DNA from: Molanna angustata
Lineage: Eukaryota > Arthropoda > Insecta > Trichoptera > Molannidae
DNA: 64,000 nucleotides
Assembly: GCA_963576475.1 (NCBI GenBank)
Contig: OY754974.1
Coordinates: 4,554,747 to 4,618,746 of the forward strand
Reading direction: 5' to 3'
The notes under the pieces were generated by a model. That model was given only the letters and a program-made list of their open reading frames with translations, did not search any database and had not been told where the DNA came from. A program made the translations under genes and the position numbers. Positions 44,793 through 55,795 of the stretch are shown piece after piece; within the stretch, counting starts at the first letter, position 1; the number at the start of each line of letters is the position of its first letter.

Positions 44793-45535
44793 CATCTCAA
44801 TAGAGACACAGTTGGAATATTATAGGAGAACCAGGAACTCAAGGCTCCTACTTTATGCGCTGTATCTTTATAATGTTCACCAATTATTCTAGGGTTTTTG
44901 TGTTTACAGAGTGAAAATCCATTTTAAATGAATAAATAAATAATTTTGTATTTTTCCACAATATTTTTTATACTAACGACCGAACATTTTCGCCAAGGTG
45001 ACTTGGCATTATCGAGGTCCAAACGAAACTACGAAATGAAGTTTCGTTTGGACTTTGATAATGCCAAGTCACCTTGGCGAAAACGTTCGGTCGTTAGTAT
45101 AAAAAATATTGTGGAAAAATACAAAGTTATTTATTTATTCATTCACCAATTATTGTATAAGTGTCGAAATGATATAAATAAATAAAATAAATAAAATAAA
45201 TAAAATAAATAAAATAAATAAAATAAAATAAATTATGCCTTCTTATTGAGTTCCCTTTTCAATGCAATTTTGAAAGTTCTATATATTATAATAATGAGAC
45301 AATGATCGTTTGAAAATAAGTTGTTTTTACCATCCCCATCTATGATGTATCGAATAAACTTTTTTATAACGCCATCTATTGAGAAACTATTTTTTTTGTA
45401 AACAATATAAGCGACAGTCTTTATACGTGAGGTGACTGTATTCTCGCACAGATGTCATCCCTGAACCGCCAGAAATATTTCATCTTTGGCTTGTTTACCT
45501 TATTCCTTATTGTACCAATGTGTATGTAAAAAGAC
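44793..45535 (+). repeat. Family A, old copy with nested insertion
   Basis: Flanks 44793-44888 and about 45232-45535 are diverged family A: CTCAATAGAGACACAGTTGG, GTTCACCAATTAT, then AATTATGCCTTCTTATTGAG, AACGCCATCTATTGAGAAAC and GTACCAATGTGTATGTAAA. The interval between them is a later insertion (next entry). Confidence 0.75.
44889..45231. mobile_element. Nested retroposon-like insertion with 103-bp-arm hairpin
   Basis: The insertion has a 38-bp leader, then arms 44927-45029 and 45041-45143 that are about 96% complementary around an 11-bp loop (arm segments AACGACCGAACATTTTCGCC and AAGGTGACTTGGCATTATC). Next come a repeat of CACCAATTATT (45144-45154, as at 44878-44888) and an (AAATA)n tail at 45175-45231. 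AATTAT at both edges may be the target duplication. Confidence 0.7.
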
Positions 45536-45689
45536 AGGCAAAAAAGACAATGATTGCGTATATGAAAATATTCGATAAATTTAATAATTAATCAATTTTT
45601 TAACTTAATTGACTTCATAACTTAAAAACGATTGCTTCGTTAATATCTTAATTTTATAATGTTTATGAATAAATAAATATGTACATCTG

Positions 45690-46300
45690 GGAAGCATGTT
45701 TCAATCTTATGGACGGCCTGAAATCCTAAGAAGAATTATGGGAGGAAACAGAGTGAACAAAGAATAGAGCACTTAGACCAGTTGTGAATGATCGCAACAT
45801 ATCAAAGGATGCCAAAATTGGCATTCATAAGGCAATCGTAGTGCCAACCTTGACGTATGCAAGTGAAACCTGGAAATGGCAGGAGTCGCACGAAAACAAT
45901 AAATGCAGTCGAAATGAGATCGCTCAAAAGAATTTGTAATAGAACGATGTATGACAGGGTACGACAATGAGGACACAAAGAAAGAATGTAAGATGAAGAA
46001 AAATGTTATTAATAAAATGAAAGTTATCACATTGGGTGGTTTGCCCACTTGGGAAGTATGAATGGAGAACGCCTGACGAAGAATATATATAAAGCTGACA
46101 GGAATTGAATAAGAGGTCGGGGACGCCCAAGAGAAGGATGGCACGACCATCCGAAAGATATTCTGAAAGACGGAAATTTAAGAAGCGTGAATATCTGACG
46201 AACATACATGAGACGATGCATAGATGTTGACGAGGCGATGAATGTGTGTCAAGATAGGAAAATGAGCCGTTCGATTCTCTCTGCCGGCCGTGAGGGACAT
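45690..46300 (+). pseudogene. LINE reverse transcriptase C terminus and tail
   Basis: Frames give, in order, DAKIGIHKAIVVPTLTYASE, then TWKWQESHENN, NAVEMRSLKRICNRTMYDR, then GWFAHLGSMNGERLTKNIYK, GRGRPREGWHDHPKDILKDG and finally DVDEAMNVCQDRKMSRS. This is the post-palm region and tail of the LINE lineage that also contributes to the 55-64 kb monomer. Frameshifts and stops disable it. Confidence 0.75.
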
Positions 46301-46545
46301 GGGGTGATGTTATGTATGTATTTATGTACTTCATAACCTATAACATTCCTTGATTTTATATAATGTTATTACACAAATGTAAGGAAACAAATATTTTGAT
46401 TTCAAATCTTGTCATCTTTAAAGAGAAAGATATTTTCAACTTGTGTTTCTTAGAACAGACGTCTTGTAGACATTTTTTCAGAATTTAATGAATTTAAAAA
46501 ATAACTTGCCTTGATTTGCGGAGCTTTTGCAATCTATGCTCGTAT

Positions 46546-47280
46546 ATTACGCGACGTCCTACGTAGGCGATTCAAAGCGAACGCGAAGCGACGCGGCGCG
46601 ACGCAAAAATAACAAACAGTCGGTAACTATGGAAGTGTCCTACGTTACCGACCGCGAGTTGGTTTTGATGCGGCGCGGCGCGATGCGAAGCGAACGCGAT
46701 CAGTTGGTTTGATATTTTCGCTCGAATTGACAGCGGCGCCATTGTTTTTTGACATGTCAGAAACAGAAATTTTAATTTCTGTCCATGAACGTCCCATATT
46801 ATGGAACAAAAGAATTATGATTATCGAACCGCGAATTTTAAGATTTGGCAAAAATAAATGGGACTACAAGTAAACACATTTATTTATTATTGCTATTTTA
46901 CAATAGGATGTTGTTCAAAACACACAAAGTTTTCTCTCGCTTGCACGAATGTCAAATTTTGATATGTTTCCCGGAAATATGTAAATTCAGTCTCATTTAT
47001 TAATTCAAGATCACGTAATTCTTCATACAAATTGTGATATCCCCCATAAATATGCCTCTCTAAGTACACAATATTAGTTTCACTTCTCTGCCGAACATAC
47101 TTCTTGAGTATTTTATATACGTACATCCATGACAGTAGCTGGCGGCAGAGGGAACGATTCGCGCACACGTAGGACAGAGCCGCCGCGTCGCACCGTATCG
47201 CATTGAATTCGCTTGTATCCGCACCGCATCGCTTCGCACTCGCCTTCGCTTTGAATCGCCTACGTAGGACGTAGCGTAAT
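46546..47280. mobile_element. GC-rich TIR DNA transposon, non-autonomous
   Basis: Terminal inverted repeats of at least 36 bp match at all but one position: ATTACGCGACGTCCTACGTA at the left and the complement of ATTACGCTACGTCCTACGTA at the right, continuing GGCGATTCAAAGCGAA. Sub-terminal GCGAAGCGA/GACGCGGCG strings are unusual for this AT-rich window. No convincing duplication is visible; AT on both sides is possible. The superfamily is unresolved, with PIF/Harbinger or ISL2EU as candidates. Length 735 bp. Confidence 0.75.
46893..47168 (-). pseudogene. Possible transposon-encoded protein remnant
   Basis: A 91-residue frame inside the TIR element includes YKILKKYVRQRSETNIVYLE, GGYHNLYEELRDLELINETE and FTYFRETYQNL. 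A segment of the form YLER...LxxELRxxD...YFR is loosely like the N-terminal part of HARBI1-type transposases. No catalytic residues are present. The match is by eye and weak. Confidence 0.3.
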
Positions 47281-47590
47281 TCAATGCGGGATGGATATCA
47301 GTGTATGTATATACTGCGAATTTGATGTTTCGTTTCCTACCTACCTCAGTGTATATTTTGTAAACAAGCGAAGGACATTCAAATTGTCTCGATTTTGTTC
47401 CTACTACCTTGCATGCTTTTTAATTTATTTTGTAATTGTTGTACTTTATTATTTGTAACTAGCTTTTATGTCCCGCCGTTGGCCAAGAATGTAAAATTGT
47501 GAAAGAAAAAGCAATCGTTTTTATAATATTGTGACCCAATTATTTTGCAATATCGGACTATGAAAAGTGGTTTGAAATTTGATTGAGTTT
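47281..47590. other. Unassigned spacer
   Basis: No gene or repeat was recognised before the first GGCCACAACCC motif. Confidence 0.4.
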
Positions 47591-48200
47591 AAGCATTGTA
47601 AAATGTTCAAGTGATGGCCACAACCCATTCTTTTTTATATATTGCTATAAAGTGTGAATGAAGTATAAGTAATATACCTACAATTTCTGCACGCATGGAC
47701 TATGCGAAATGGTTTTAAATATGACTGTTTATCAACGTTGTAAAGAGATTGGTTTGGCCACAACCTCCATTTTTAAATATTATCATCGAAAACAAATTGC
47801 AATATGTACCTATTGAAAATTTAGTAATTTTGGATGTTGGAATGTGGTTAAAATTTGATTAAATAATGTACTGAAAAGATCTATTGTTGGTCACATCCCA
47901 TTCGTTTTTATATTTTTTCATCAAGTGTGCATTATATTTTTGCACAATTAGACTGATAGACTTTAAATTGACACAAAAGTCTACATTAACGAAGAAGAAG
48001 AAGACTTAAAATATGGTAAATAGTTTTTAATTAGAATATAAACGTTGTGAAGAGTTCAGTAATGGCCACAACCCCCATTCTTTAAATATTAGGTGTTGAA
48101 AATTATTCAAAATAAGATTATATAAATGGTTTAAATTTGATTAAACAAAAGTATTGAAAAGATTCTAGTGCAGGTTACATCGTCACATCCCACATACCAT
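47590..48200 (-). repeat. Degenerate tandem repeat, about 120-180 bp
   Basis: Four to five diverged units each contain the complement of the GGGTTGTGGCCA motif (47598-47630, 47740-47769, 47872-47903, 48047-48080, weakly 48186) followed by AT-rich sequence with TGGTTTAAATTTGATTAAA-like segments. Spacing is 142, 132 and 175 bp. The array is old and eroded. Confidence 0.65.
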
Positions 48201-48339
48201 TCATTTTTACATATGTATTTTCATCAAGTGTGCATATCGTTAATAATATTTCTGCAAAATAGACTATTAGACATAAAACTAACCCAAAAGTCTAAATAAA
48301 CGAGTGGGTTGTGGCCAACACTAAACTCTCCACACCACA

Positions 48340-50510
48340 AATATTGACAATGAAATATTTTATTCATTCTAAATTTTACTACCAGGAATATAAATTTTCT
48401 TCCGATAGTATATTTTTATGTTAAGATAGACAAACTATTAATGCAGTATAGGGAAGAATGCTTATGTTGTATGAAATATTTTAAAAAAAGCAGATAAATT
48501 TTGTTCTAAAGAACGCGAGAGCATTTTCCAAATTTTGACAGGTGATATCATATGAAGATTTTTTTTGTTATTTATGGAAAGCTAATCAGTTCTATGTTCA
48601 AGCTCTTTACATTATAACATGAAATCAAATTACTGAACTTTTCCATACATAGAAATTTATCTAATTTCATTTTTATTCATACTAAATGTTACTATCAGGA
48701 ATATAAATTTTCTTCTGATAGTATATTTTTATGTTAAGATAAACAAACTATTAATGCAGTATAGTGAAGAATGCTTATGTTGTATGAAATATTTTAAAAA
48801 AAGCAGATAAATTTTGTTTTAAAGAACGCGAGAGCATTTTCAAAATTTTGACACGTGATATCATATGAAGATTTTTTTGTTATTTATGGAAAGCTAATCA
48901 GTTCTATGTTCAAGCTCTTTACATTATAACATGAAATCAAATTACTGAACGTTTCCATACATAGAAATTTATCTAATTACATTTTTATTCATACTAAATG
49001 TTACTATCAGGAATATAAATTTTCTTCCGATAGTATATTTTTATGTTAAGATAGACAAACTATTAATGCAGTATAGGGAAGAATGCTTATGTTGTATGAA
49101 ATATTTTAAAAAAAGCAGATAAATTTTGTTCTAAAGAACGCGAGAGCATTTTCCAAATTTTGACAGGTGATATCATATGAAGATTTTTTTTGTTATTTAT
49201 GGAAAGCTAATCAGTTCTATGTTCAAGCTCTTTACATTATAACATGAAATCAAATTACTGAACTTTTCCATACATAGAAATTTATCTAATTACATTTTTA
49301 TTCATACTAAATGTTACTATCAGGAATATAAATTTTCTTCTGATAGTATATTTTTATGTTAAGCTAAACAAACTATTAATGCAGTATAGTGAAGAATGCT
49401 AATGTTGTATGAAATATTTTAAAAAAAGCAGATAAATTTTGTTTTAAAGAACGCGAGAGCATTTTCAAAATTTTGACACGTGATATTATATGAAGAATTT
49501 TTTTGTTATTTATGGAAAGCTAATCAGTTCTATGTTCAAGCTCTTTACATTATAACATGAAATCAAATTACTGAACGTTTCCATACATAGAAATTTATCT
49601 AATTACATTTTTATTCATACTAAATGTTACTATCAGGAATATAAATTTTCTTCCGATAGTATATTTTTATGTTAAGATAGACAAACTATTAATGCAGTAT
49701 AGGGAAGAATGCTTATGTTGTATGAAATATTTTAAAAAAAGCAGATAAATTTTGTTCTAAAGAACGCGAGAGCATTTTCCAAATTTTGACAGGTGATATC
49801 ATATGAAGATTTTTTTTGTTATTTATGGAAAGCTAATCAGTTCTATGTTCAAGCTCTTTACATTATAACATGAAATCAAATTACTGAACTTTTCCATACA
49901 TAGAAATTTATCTAATTACATTTTTATTCATACTAAATGTTACTATCAGGAATATAAATTTTCTTCTGATAGTATATTTTTATGTTAAGCTAAACAAACT
50001 ATTAATGCAGTATAGTGAAGAATGCTAATGTTGTATGAAATATTTTAAAAAAAGCAGATAAATTTTGTTTTAAAGAACGCGAGAGCATTTTCAAAATTTT
50101 GACACGTGATATTATATGAAGAATTTTTTTGTTATTTATGGAAAGCTAATCAGTTCTATGTTCAAGCTCTTTACATTATAACATGAAATCAAATTACTGA
50201 ACGTTTCCATACATAGAAATTTATCTAATTACATTTTTATTCATACTAAATGTTACTATCAGGAATATAAATTTTCTTCTGATAGTATATTTTTATGTTA
50301 AGATAGACAAACTATTAATGCAGTATAGTGAAGACTGCTTATGTTGTATGAAATATTTTAAAAAAAGCAGATAAATTTTGTTTCAAAGAGCGTTAGAGCA
50401 TTTTGACAATGTTGACACGTGATATCATATGAAGAAATTTTATGATATCTATGAAAAGCTAATCAGTTCTAAGTTCAAGCTATTAATATTCTTATATCAA
50501 TATGAAATCA
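48340..50510. repeat. 313-bp satellite with AB dimer structure
   Basis: Units start at 48383, 48696, 49008, 49321, 49634, 49947 and 50260. Odd units (A) carry TTCTTCCGATAG, GTATAGGGAAGAATG, TTGTTCTAAAGAACG and TTTTGACAGGTG. Even units (B) carry TTCTTCTGATAG, GTATAGTGAAGAATG, TTGTTTTAAAGAACG and TTTTGACACGTG. The seventh is B-like and diverging. This is a higher-order repeat of about 626 bp. Confidence 0.95.
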
Positions 50511-51180
50511 ATGAACTGAACATTGCCAAATATAAAAAAATTCTCTTGTTACATATAAGTTTCATACAAATATCCATTAAATAAAATATAATTTCTGAAA
50601 CCGTTGAATATTTTTCTTTTAACATTGACCAACTTTGAATACAATTTTATGAAGATTCTTGGTGTTGTATAAATAGTTGAAACCAAATTAAAATATCTCT
50701 AATTTCCAGGTCGTGAGAGCATTTTTTCAGTTTTAATAGATGAAATCATAAAGAAACATTGGGAAAAAATGAACCGTTGTCTATGGAAAACTAATCAGCT
50801 CTAAGTTTATGGACTTAACACATGTGATATCAATATGAAGTCAATCGGACTTATAGTTTGGGCTGCAGAGAGGACACAAAAAAAAACAACGTAAATGATG
50901 AATTCATAGAGAAGAAATCAAAAGTTGTCTATGGAAAACTTATCAGCTCTAGGTCTTTGCACTTTACACATATGATGTTAATATGAAGTCGATCAGACTT
51001 ATAGTTTGGGCTGTAGAGAGGACACAAAAAAGATAAATGCTACGGCGTACGGCGTAAGGCGTACAGCGTATACGCCATACACACAAACACATCACGACGA
51101 AACTCATAGTGTGCATTCTCTACATGATACCCATTGAGAAATTGATGTAAAAAAAATACGCTTAAATTTTGCGAAATCAT
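50510..51180. repeat. Eroded continuation of the 313-bp array
   Basis: Two further blocks (about 50520-50880 and 50900-51030) keep only islands of the unit: GGAAAACTAATCAGCTCTAA, GTCGTGAGAGCATTTTTTCA, and a shared ACTTATAGTTTGGGCTG and GAGAGGACACAAAAAA end. A GCGTACGGCGTAAGGCGTAC run follows at about 51045-51075. Confidence 0.65.
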
Positions 51181-51210
51181 GACTCTCCCCTATTCCATAG
51201 TGTGGAGAGT

Positions 51211-51510
51211 AAAAAGAGAAAAATAAGTATAAGACTATAAGAAATAGTTTTTATAAAAAACTATCCCAATGGTCTACATAAAATAAGTAAAAATACATAT
51301 AATAGAAGAATTAGACAAATGGAAATAGATTGTATAAAAACTGACCAAAAGTTCTTCATAAAAGAAGAAGGAGATTAATCTATAGGAAATAGTTTGTATA
51401 AAATTCACCAAAGTTCTACATAAAATAAAAAAACGAAGAAAAAAACTAAAGGAAATAGTTTGTGTAAAAACTGTAAGGTCTACATAAAATTAAGAAGAAA
51501 AAGAATTAGA
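51211..51510. repeat. Degenerate 64-80-bp tandem repeat
   Basis: Four copies of GGAAATAGTTTGTATAAAAA, then an ACCAAAGTTCTACATAAAA segment and AGAAGAA at about 51241, 51321, 51385 and 51451. Confidence 0.7.
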
Positions 51511-51529
51511 CTCCATGAAACGTCGTTTC

Positions 51530-51690
51530 AGACCCTTCGGAACCTCCCGTCCCTTCAGGTCCTTCAGAACCTCCCGACCCTTCAGGCCCTTCAGTACCTC
51601 CCGTCCCTTCAGGCCCTTCAGTACCTCCCGTCCCTTCAGGCCCTTTAGTGCATCCCTTCCCTGCATTACATCCCGTCCCTTCAGTCGGTT
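51530..51690. repeat. 27-bp C/T-rich minisatellite
   Basis: About six copies of a unit built from ACCTCCCGTCCCTTCAGGCC and CTTCAGT, with starts at 51543, 51570, 51597, 51624 and 51651. Divergence rises to the right. Confidence 0.9.
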
Positions 51691-51694
51691 AAGA

Positions 51695-53065
51695 AAAGTT
51701 TAAATCCAGAAACAATCCTGGAAGAACCGCGAAGAGATGAAAGGACCTTCTTTCCCCAGGATACTCCACCTTCAAAGGTAAAATGACTAAATACACGAAG
51801 AAGAAGAAGAAAAAAGTTTAAATCCAGATACCTGCGAAGATATGGCAAGAAAATTGGACCTTCTTCTCCCAGGATAGTCCACCTTCATAGGTAAAATGAC
51901 CGAATGCACGATGAAGAAGAAAAAGAAGAAGAAGAAAAAAGTTTATCGTCTTGGAAGACTTTCGAAGAGTTGGAAGGACAGTTGGACCTTCTTCTCCCAG
52001 GATTCTCCAACTTCATAGGTAAAATGACCAAAAATACACGAAGAAGAAGAAGAAAAAAATTTAAATCCAGAAACCTGCGAAGAGATGGAAGGACAATTGG
52101 ACCTTCTTCTCCCAGGTTAGTCCACCTTCAAAGGTAAAATGACCAAATACACGATGAAGAAGATGAAGAAAAAAGTTTAAATCCAGAAACCTGCGAAGAG
52201 ATGGAAGGACAGTTGGACCTTCTTCTCCCAGGATACTCCAACTTCATAGGTAAAATGACCAAATACACGACGAAGAAGAAGAAGAAAAGAAGAAGAAAGT
52301 TTAAATCCAGAAACCTGCGAAGAGATGGAAGGAAAATTGGACCTTCTTCTCCCAGGATAGTTCATCTTCATAGGTAAGATGACCATATACACGACGAAGA
52401 AAAAGAAGAAAAAAGTTTATATGCAGAACCCGTCCTGGAAGACCTGTGAAGAGATGGAAGGCCAGTTGTACCTTCTTCTCCCAGAATACTCCAACTTCAT
52501 ATGTAAAATGACCAAATACACGATGAAGAAGAAGAAGAAAAAAGTTTAAATCCAGAAACCGTCCTGGAAGACCTGCGAAGAGATGGAGGGACAGTCGGAC
52601 CTTCTTTTCCCAGGATATTCCCCTTTCATAGGTAAAATGACCAAATACACGACGAAGAAGAAGAAGAAAAGAAGAAGAAAGTTTAAATTCAGAAACCTGC
52701 GAAGAGATGGAAGGAAAATTGGACCTTCTTCTCCCAGGATAGTTCATCTTCATAGGTAAGATGACCAAATACACGACGAAGAAAAAGAAGAAAAAAGTTT
52801 ATATGCAGAACCCGTCCTGGAAGACCTGTGAAGAGATGGAAGGCCAGTTGTACCTTCTTCTCCCAGAATACTCCAACTTCATATGTAAAATGACCAAATA
52901 CACGATGAAGAAGAAGAAGAAAAAAGTTTAAATCCAGAAACCGTCCTGGAAGACCTGCGAAGAGATGGAGGGACAGTCGGACCTTCTTTTCCCAGGATAT
53001 TCCCCTTTCATAGGTAAAATGACCAAATACACGAAGAAGAAGAAGAATAAAAAAAAGTTTAAATC
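51695..53065. repeat. About 120-bp tandem repeat with a 382-bp higher-order unit
   Basis: Eleven copies start GTTTAAATCCAGAAAC (51699, 51816, 51941, 52059, 52175, 52299, 52415, 52544, 52681, 52797, 52926), each with CTGCGAAGAGATGGAAGG, GGACCTTCTTCTCCCAGGA, AGGTAAAATGACCAAATACA and a GAAGAAGAA run of variable length. The triplet 52299-52680 is repeated almost exactly at 52681-53056. Confidence 0.93.
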
Positions 53066-53069
53066 CAGA

Positions 53070-53195
53070 AACCATCCCGGGCATACGCTCGACAATTCAC
53101 CAAAGTTTCATTGTAATCGGACAAACCGTTTAGGAGCACATAGCATACATGCATCCATTCATACATACATAAATAAATAAATAAAATAATTTTCC
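53070..53195 (+). repeat. 3' module with AAATAAAT tail
   Basis: CACCAAAGTTTCATTGTAAT, ACAAACCGTTTAGGAG, CATACATGCATCCATTCATA and an AAATAAATAAATA end close the satellite region. Similar ...TTTAGGAGTTCAGTGACATA modules are at 11125-11160 and 11515-11545. It may be the end of a larger repeat that carried the arrays. Confidence 0.45.
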
Positions 53196-53199
53196 TATA

Positions 53200-54260
53200 G
53201 GAAATCAGTATATTGTTGATTTGTAAGTAAATAGTATTAGGTAGGTACCTACCTACAACAATGTTCTAAATAAATTCGATTCATAACAAATTTTATTTGA
53301 ATAATCAGAATCTTTCCGTAACCATAGTAACCATCGAACATATAAAATATTACTATCAAATGGGCTCGATACATTTTTTTGGATATGTAGGTAGGTACCT
53401 ACATTGGTTTGTTCGAAGCCACACAAACGAAAATTGTCCAAAATATCAAATATTATATACAAATTATGCAATTTTATTATGCCTATATCTTTACTAATAA
53501 TTAACAGACTTTTACAATATATGTCTTAAAACTTGCTGTAATGTCTTGTGTTTCATTTTATTATTTCATAATCACATTTATTTCAAAGGTATATTATTTT
53601 AAAGAACATATTCATTCGGTAGGAAAATGAAATATCGTTTGAAAAGATATTAAAATGGCGGGGTTATATGTACGTTTGTACAAAACGCTTACTTTAAAAA
53701 TAAGTTAAACATTATAATTATACAAAATATTCACCATGTTTTTCACTTAAACGCTAAGTTATACTTGAAAATATATTTTCTTCGTGTAAATACGTACTTC
53801 TAACTTTTAAACTAACAGATATTTGCGTGCAAAATGTACACTTTTTTGACAGATACGACTTGGAAAATTTTGTATGAAAAAAATAATTATTGAAATATTT
53901 TTAAAATTCAGCATTTTTATCGCATTATTTTTAGCGTGACACTGCATCAGGTATACAGGTACACGTTCGCACATAAATTAGATTTTTAGATGCTCTTGGT
54001 TTTTCAGAAGGCGTGAGACAAACACACACACACACACATACACCCTTGTTCGCGGATGTCCCATTGTGAAGACCTTTACAAAATTACCGATTGTGCGGTC
54101 CTACCTTTCCCGTTGATTTAGCAATATTTGAGCTGTGGAACCCGCGAGTGTTTTCTCCCTCCAACGCAGCTATCTATCAGGAATTTTTATACACTCGAGT
54201 GGTACGGAGATATCGTCATTCGAAGAACGTGACAAAAATGCGGATTCCGCGGACGTTTGG
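53200..54260. other. Unassigned spacer
   Basis: It contains a short (AC)n at about 54018-54038 and a TAGGTAGGTACCTACCTAC palindrome at 53239-53257. A slightly GC-richer patch at 54085-54260 has no recognisable protein. Confidence 0.4.
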
Positions 54261-54264
54261 TAAC

Positions 54265-54560
54265 ATAGCGTCTGCATAATATCATAAACAAACTTATTAA
54301 CACACTGTCCTTACATTACAATAAATTCGTACGAAATCACACACACTGTCCGCATTTTCATGTAAATTCGTACGCAATTACACAGCGTCCGTATAATATG
54401 ATAAACAAACTTATTAACACACCGTCCCCTCATTACAAGAAATACGTACGAATTCACACACTGTTCGCATGTTCATGCAAATTCGTACTCAATTACACAC
54501 CGTCCGCATAATATGATAAACAAACTTATTAACACACCGTCCCCACATTACCTTTTTCAT
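54265..54560. repeat. 116-bp tandem repeat, 2.5 copies
   Basis: CGTCYGYATAATATSATAAA and ACAAACTTATTAACACAC recur at 54269, 54386 and 54501, with AATTCGTACGCAATTACACA between. Confidence 0.85.
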
Positions 54561-55529
54561 GTAAATTCACATACAGTCCCTGATCTAATTATTAGCCCAC
54601 CCTGGTATATTTGGTACATTATGACTTTTTCCTCTTGTTATTAATACATATCTTAATTTATGCAAAAACAAAATATTGAATATTGTTTTGGATATATTTT
54701 ATGGTTCATTTTAATTGTTGGCAACACTAATTTATTATTAGGTTGGCAACATTTACACATGAAACTATGTAGGTACGTATGTCAGGATAGTATAATGTGG
54801 AGTTCAGTCCTATTTTTCCTACCCCGAATGAAATGTATGTCAATATAGAGGAATCTAGTGTTCGGTCCTCTCTGCCTACCCCAAATAGGTAAACGGCGTG
54901 ATGGTATGGTACCTATGACAATCGCGTGAATTACAATATGACTATAGATATATATTATAATTGTTGCTTGTTATGAAACGATCTTATATGTTTTGTGTAT
55001 GTTAAATATTTATACATGAGATCCAACTGCCGATGTCTTGAGTATGTGTAAATGTAGGTATATGAATAGTTAAGCGGTGTTGAGGTGAGACATTCACGAA
55101 GACGTTGCTATATAAATCATTCAAAATTATTATTATTATTACTTTTATGTTAAAAATATATTTAGGGATTGATTGTCAATCTTTCAAGAAGACAAATATG
55201 CTCTTACTATTTACAAATAGTTGAGAGTTGATGGTTGGCCACAACCCTCTCGTTTATTATAAAAACCTGGGTTACATATAATAATTCGACGTGATTTTAT
55301 GTTCAGTGAAAATTATGACAAAAGTTGAACGATTTCGATGATTTTTGTTTCCATTGGAAAGGTGATATCTTCTGATTAGTCGCTTTATAAATTTCTTGAG
55401 GTGTGATAAAGGTAACCACTATCTAACGCACGATTTTTCAACTTCGGCTGTACGGTACGCGATCGGCTAATATACACATTTGTGTAATATTTAGGTACCT
55501 ACCTATGACAGAATAAGAAATGAGATGTA

Positions 55530-55795
55530 TGATTGAAAGAGATATCGTGAGTAAATGCCCTTAGGTGGTTTAGCCACGTAGAAAGAATGAATGATGATCG
55601 ACTGACGAAAAAAGTATATAAGGGTGATAAAAGAGGAACGAAAGGTAGAGGTCGGCCAAGGAAAAATTGGCACGATCACATTAATGGAATTTTGAAAGAT
55701 GGAGGTGTCAGAAGTAAGAATAATAGCAGAGCGTGTATGACACGATGCATGAACGTGAATGAAGCGAGAAATGTATGTCAATATAGAGGAATCTA
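55530..55795 (+). pseudogene. LINE tail inside array monomer (best-preserved copy)
   Basis: One open frame encodes ERMNDDRLTKKVYKGDKRGT, GRGRPRKNWHDHINGILKDG and ACMTRCMNVNEARNVCQ, then RGI and a stop where other members have a Trp (IWRSVLSAYP). It is the C-terminal tail of the LINE lineage at 45690-46300. Most later monomers have a further stop (TGG to TAG at the NWHDH position, written SxHDH), while the last monomer at 63850-64000 keeps W. It is not functional; it travels with the satellite. Confidence 0.8.

Larger units (their letters stand above)
48301..51210 (+). mobile_element. Candidate element with sub-terminal inverted repeats and internal satellite
   Basis: The left end is CGAGTGGGTTGTGGCCAAC followed by ACTAAACTCTCCACAC. 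The right end is CTATTCCATAGTGTGGAGAGT at about 51190-51210. ACTCTCCACAC and GTGTGGAGAGT form a perfect 11-bp inverted repeat. Between them lie a 313-bp tandem array and increasingly diverged copies. No gene is present. The layout recalls Helentron-associated elements such as Drosophila DINE-1, but it is inferred. Confidence 0.5.

Noticed and set aside
46546..47280. Assignment of the GC-rich TIR element to PIF/Harbinger by its target duplication
   Set aside because: The flanks read TTA on the left and TAA on the right, which are not direct duplicates, so the 3-bp TWA rule is not satisfied.
52177..53084. Repetitive minus-strand protein-like frames (FGHFTY...SWEKKV repeats)
   Set aside because: The frame arises from the roughly 120-bp tandem repeat; the 382-bp higher-order period shifts phase, so the same peptide appears in different frames, and there is no start or promoter context.
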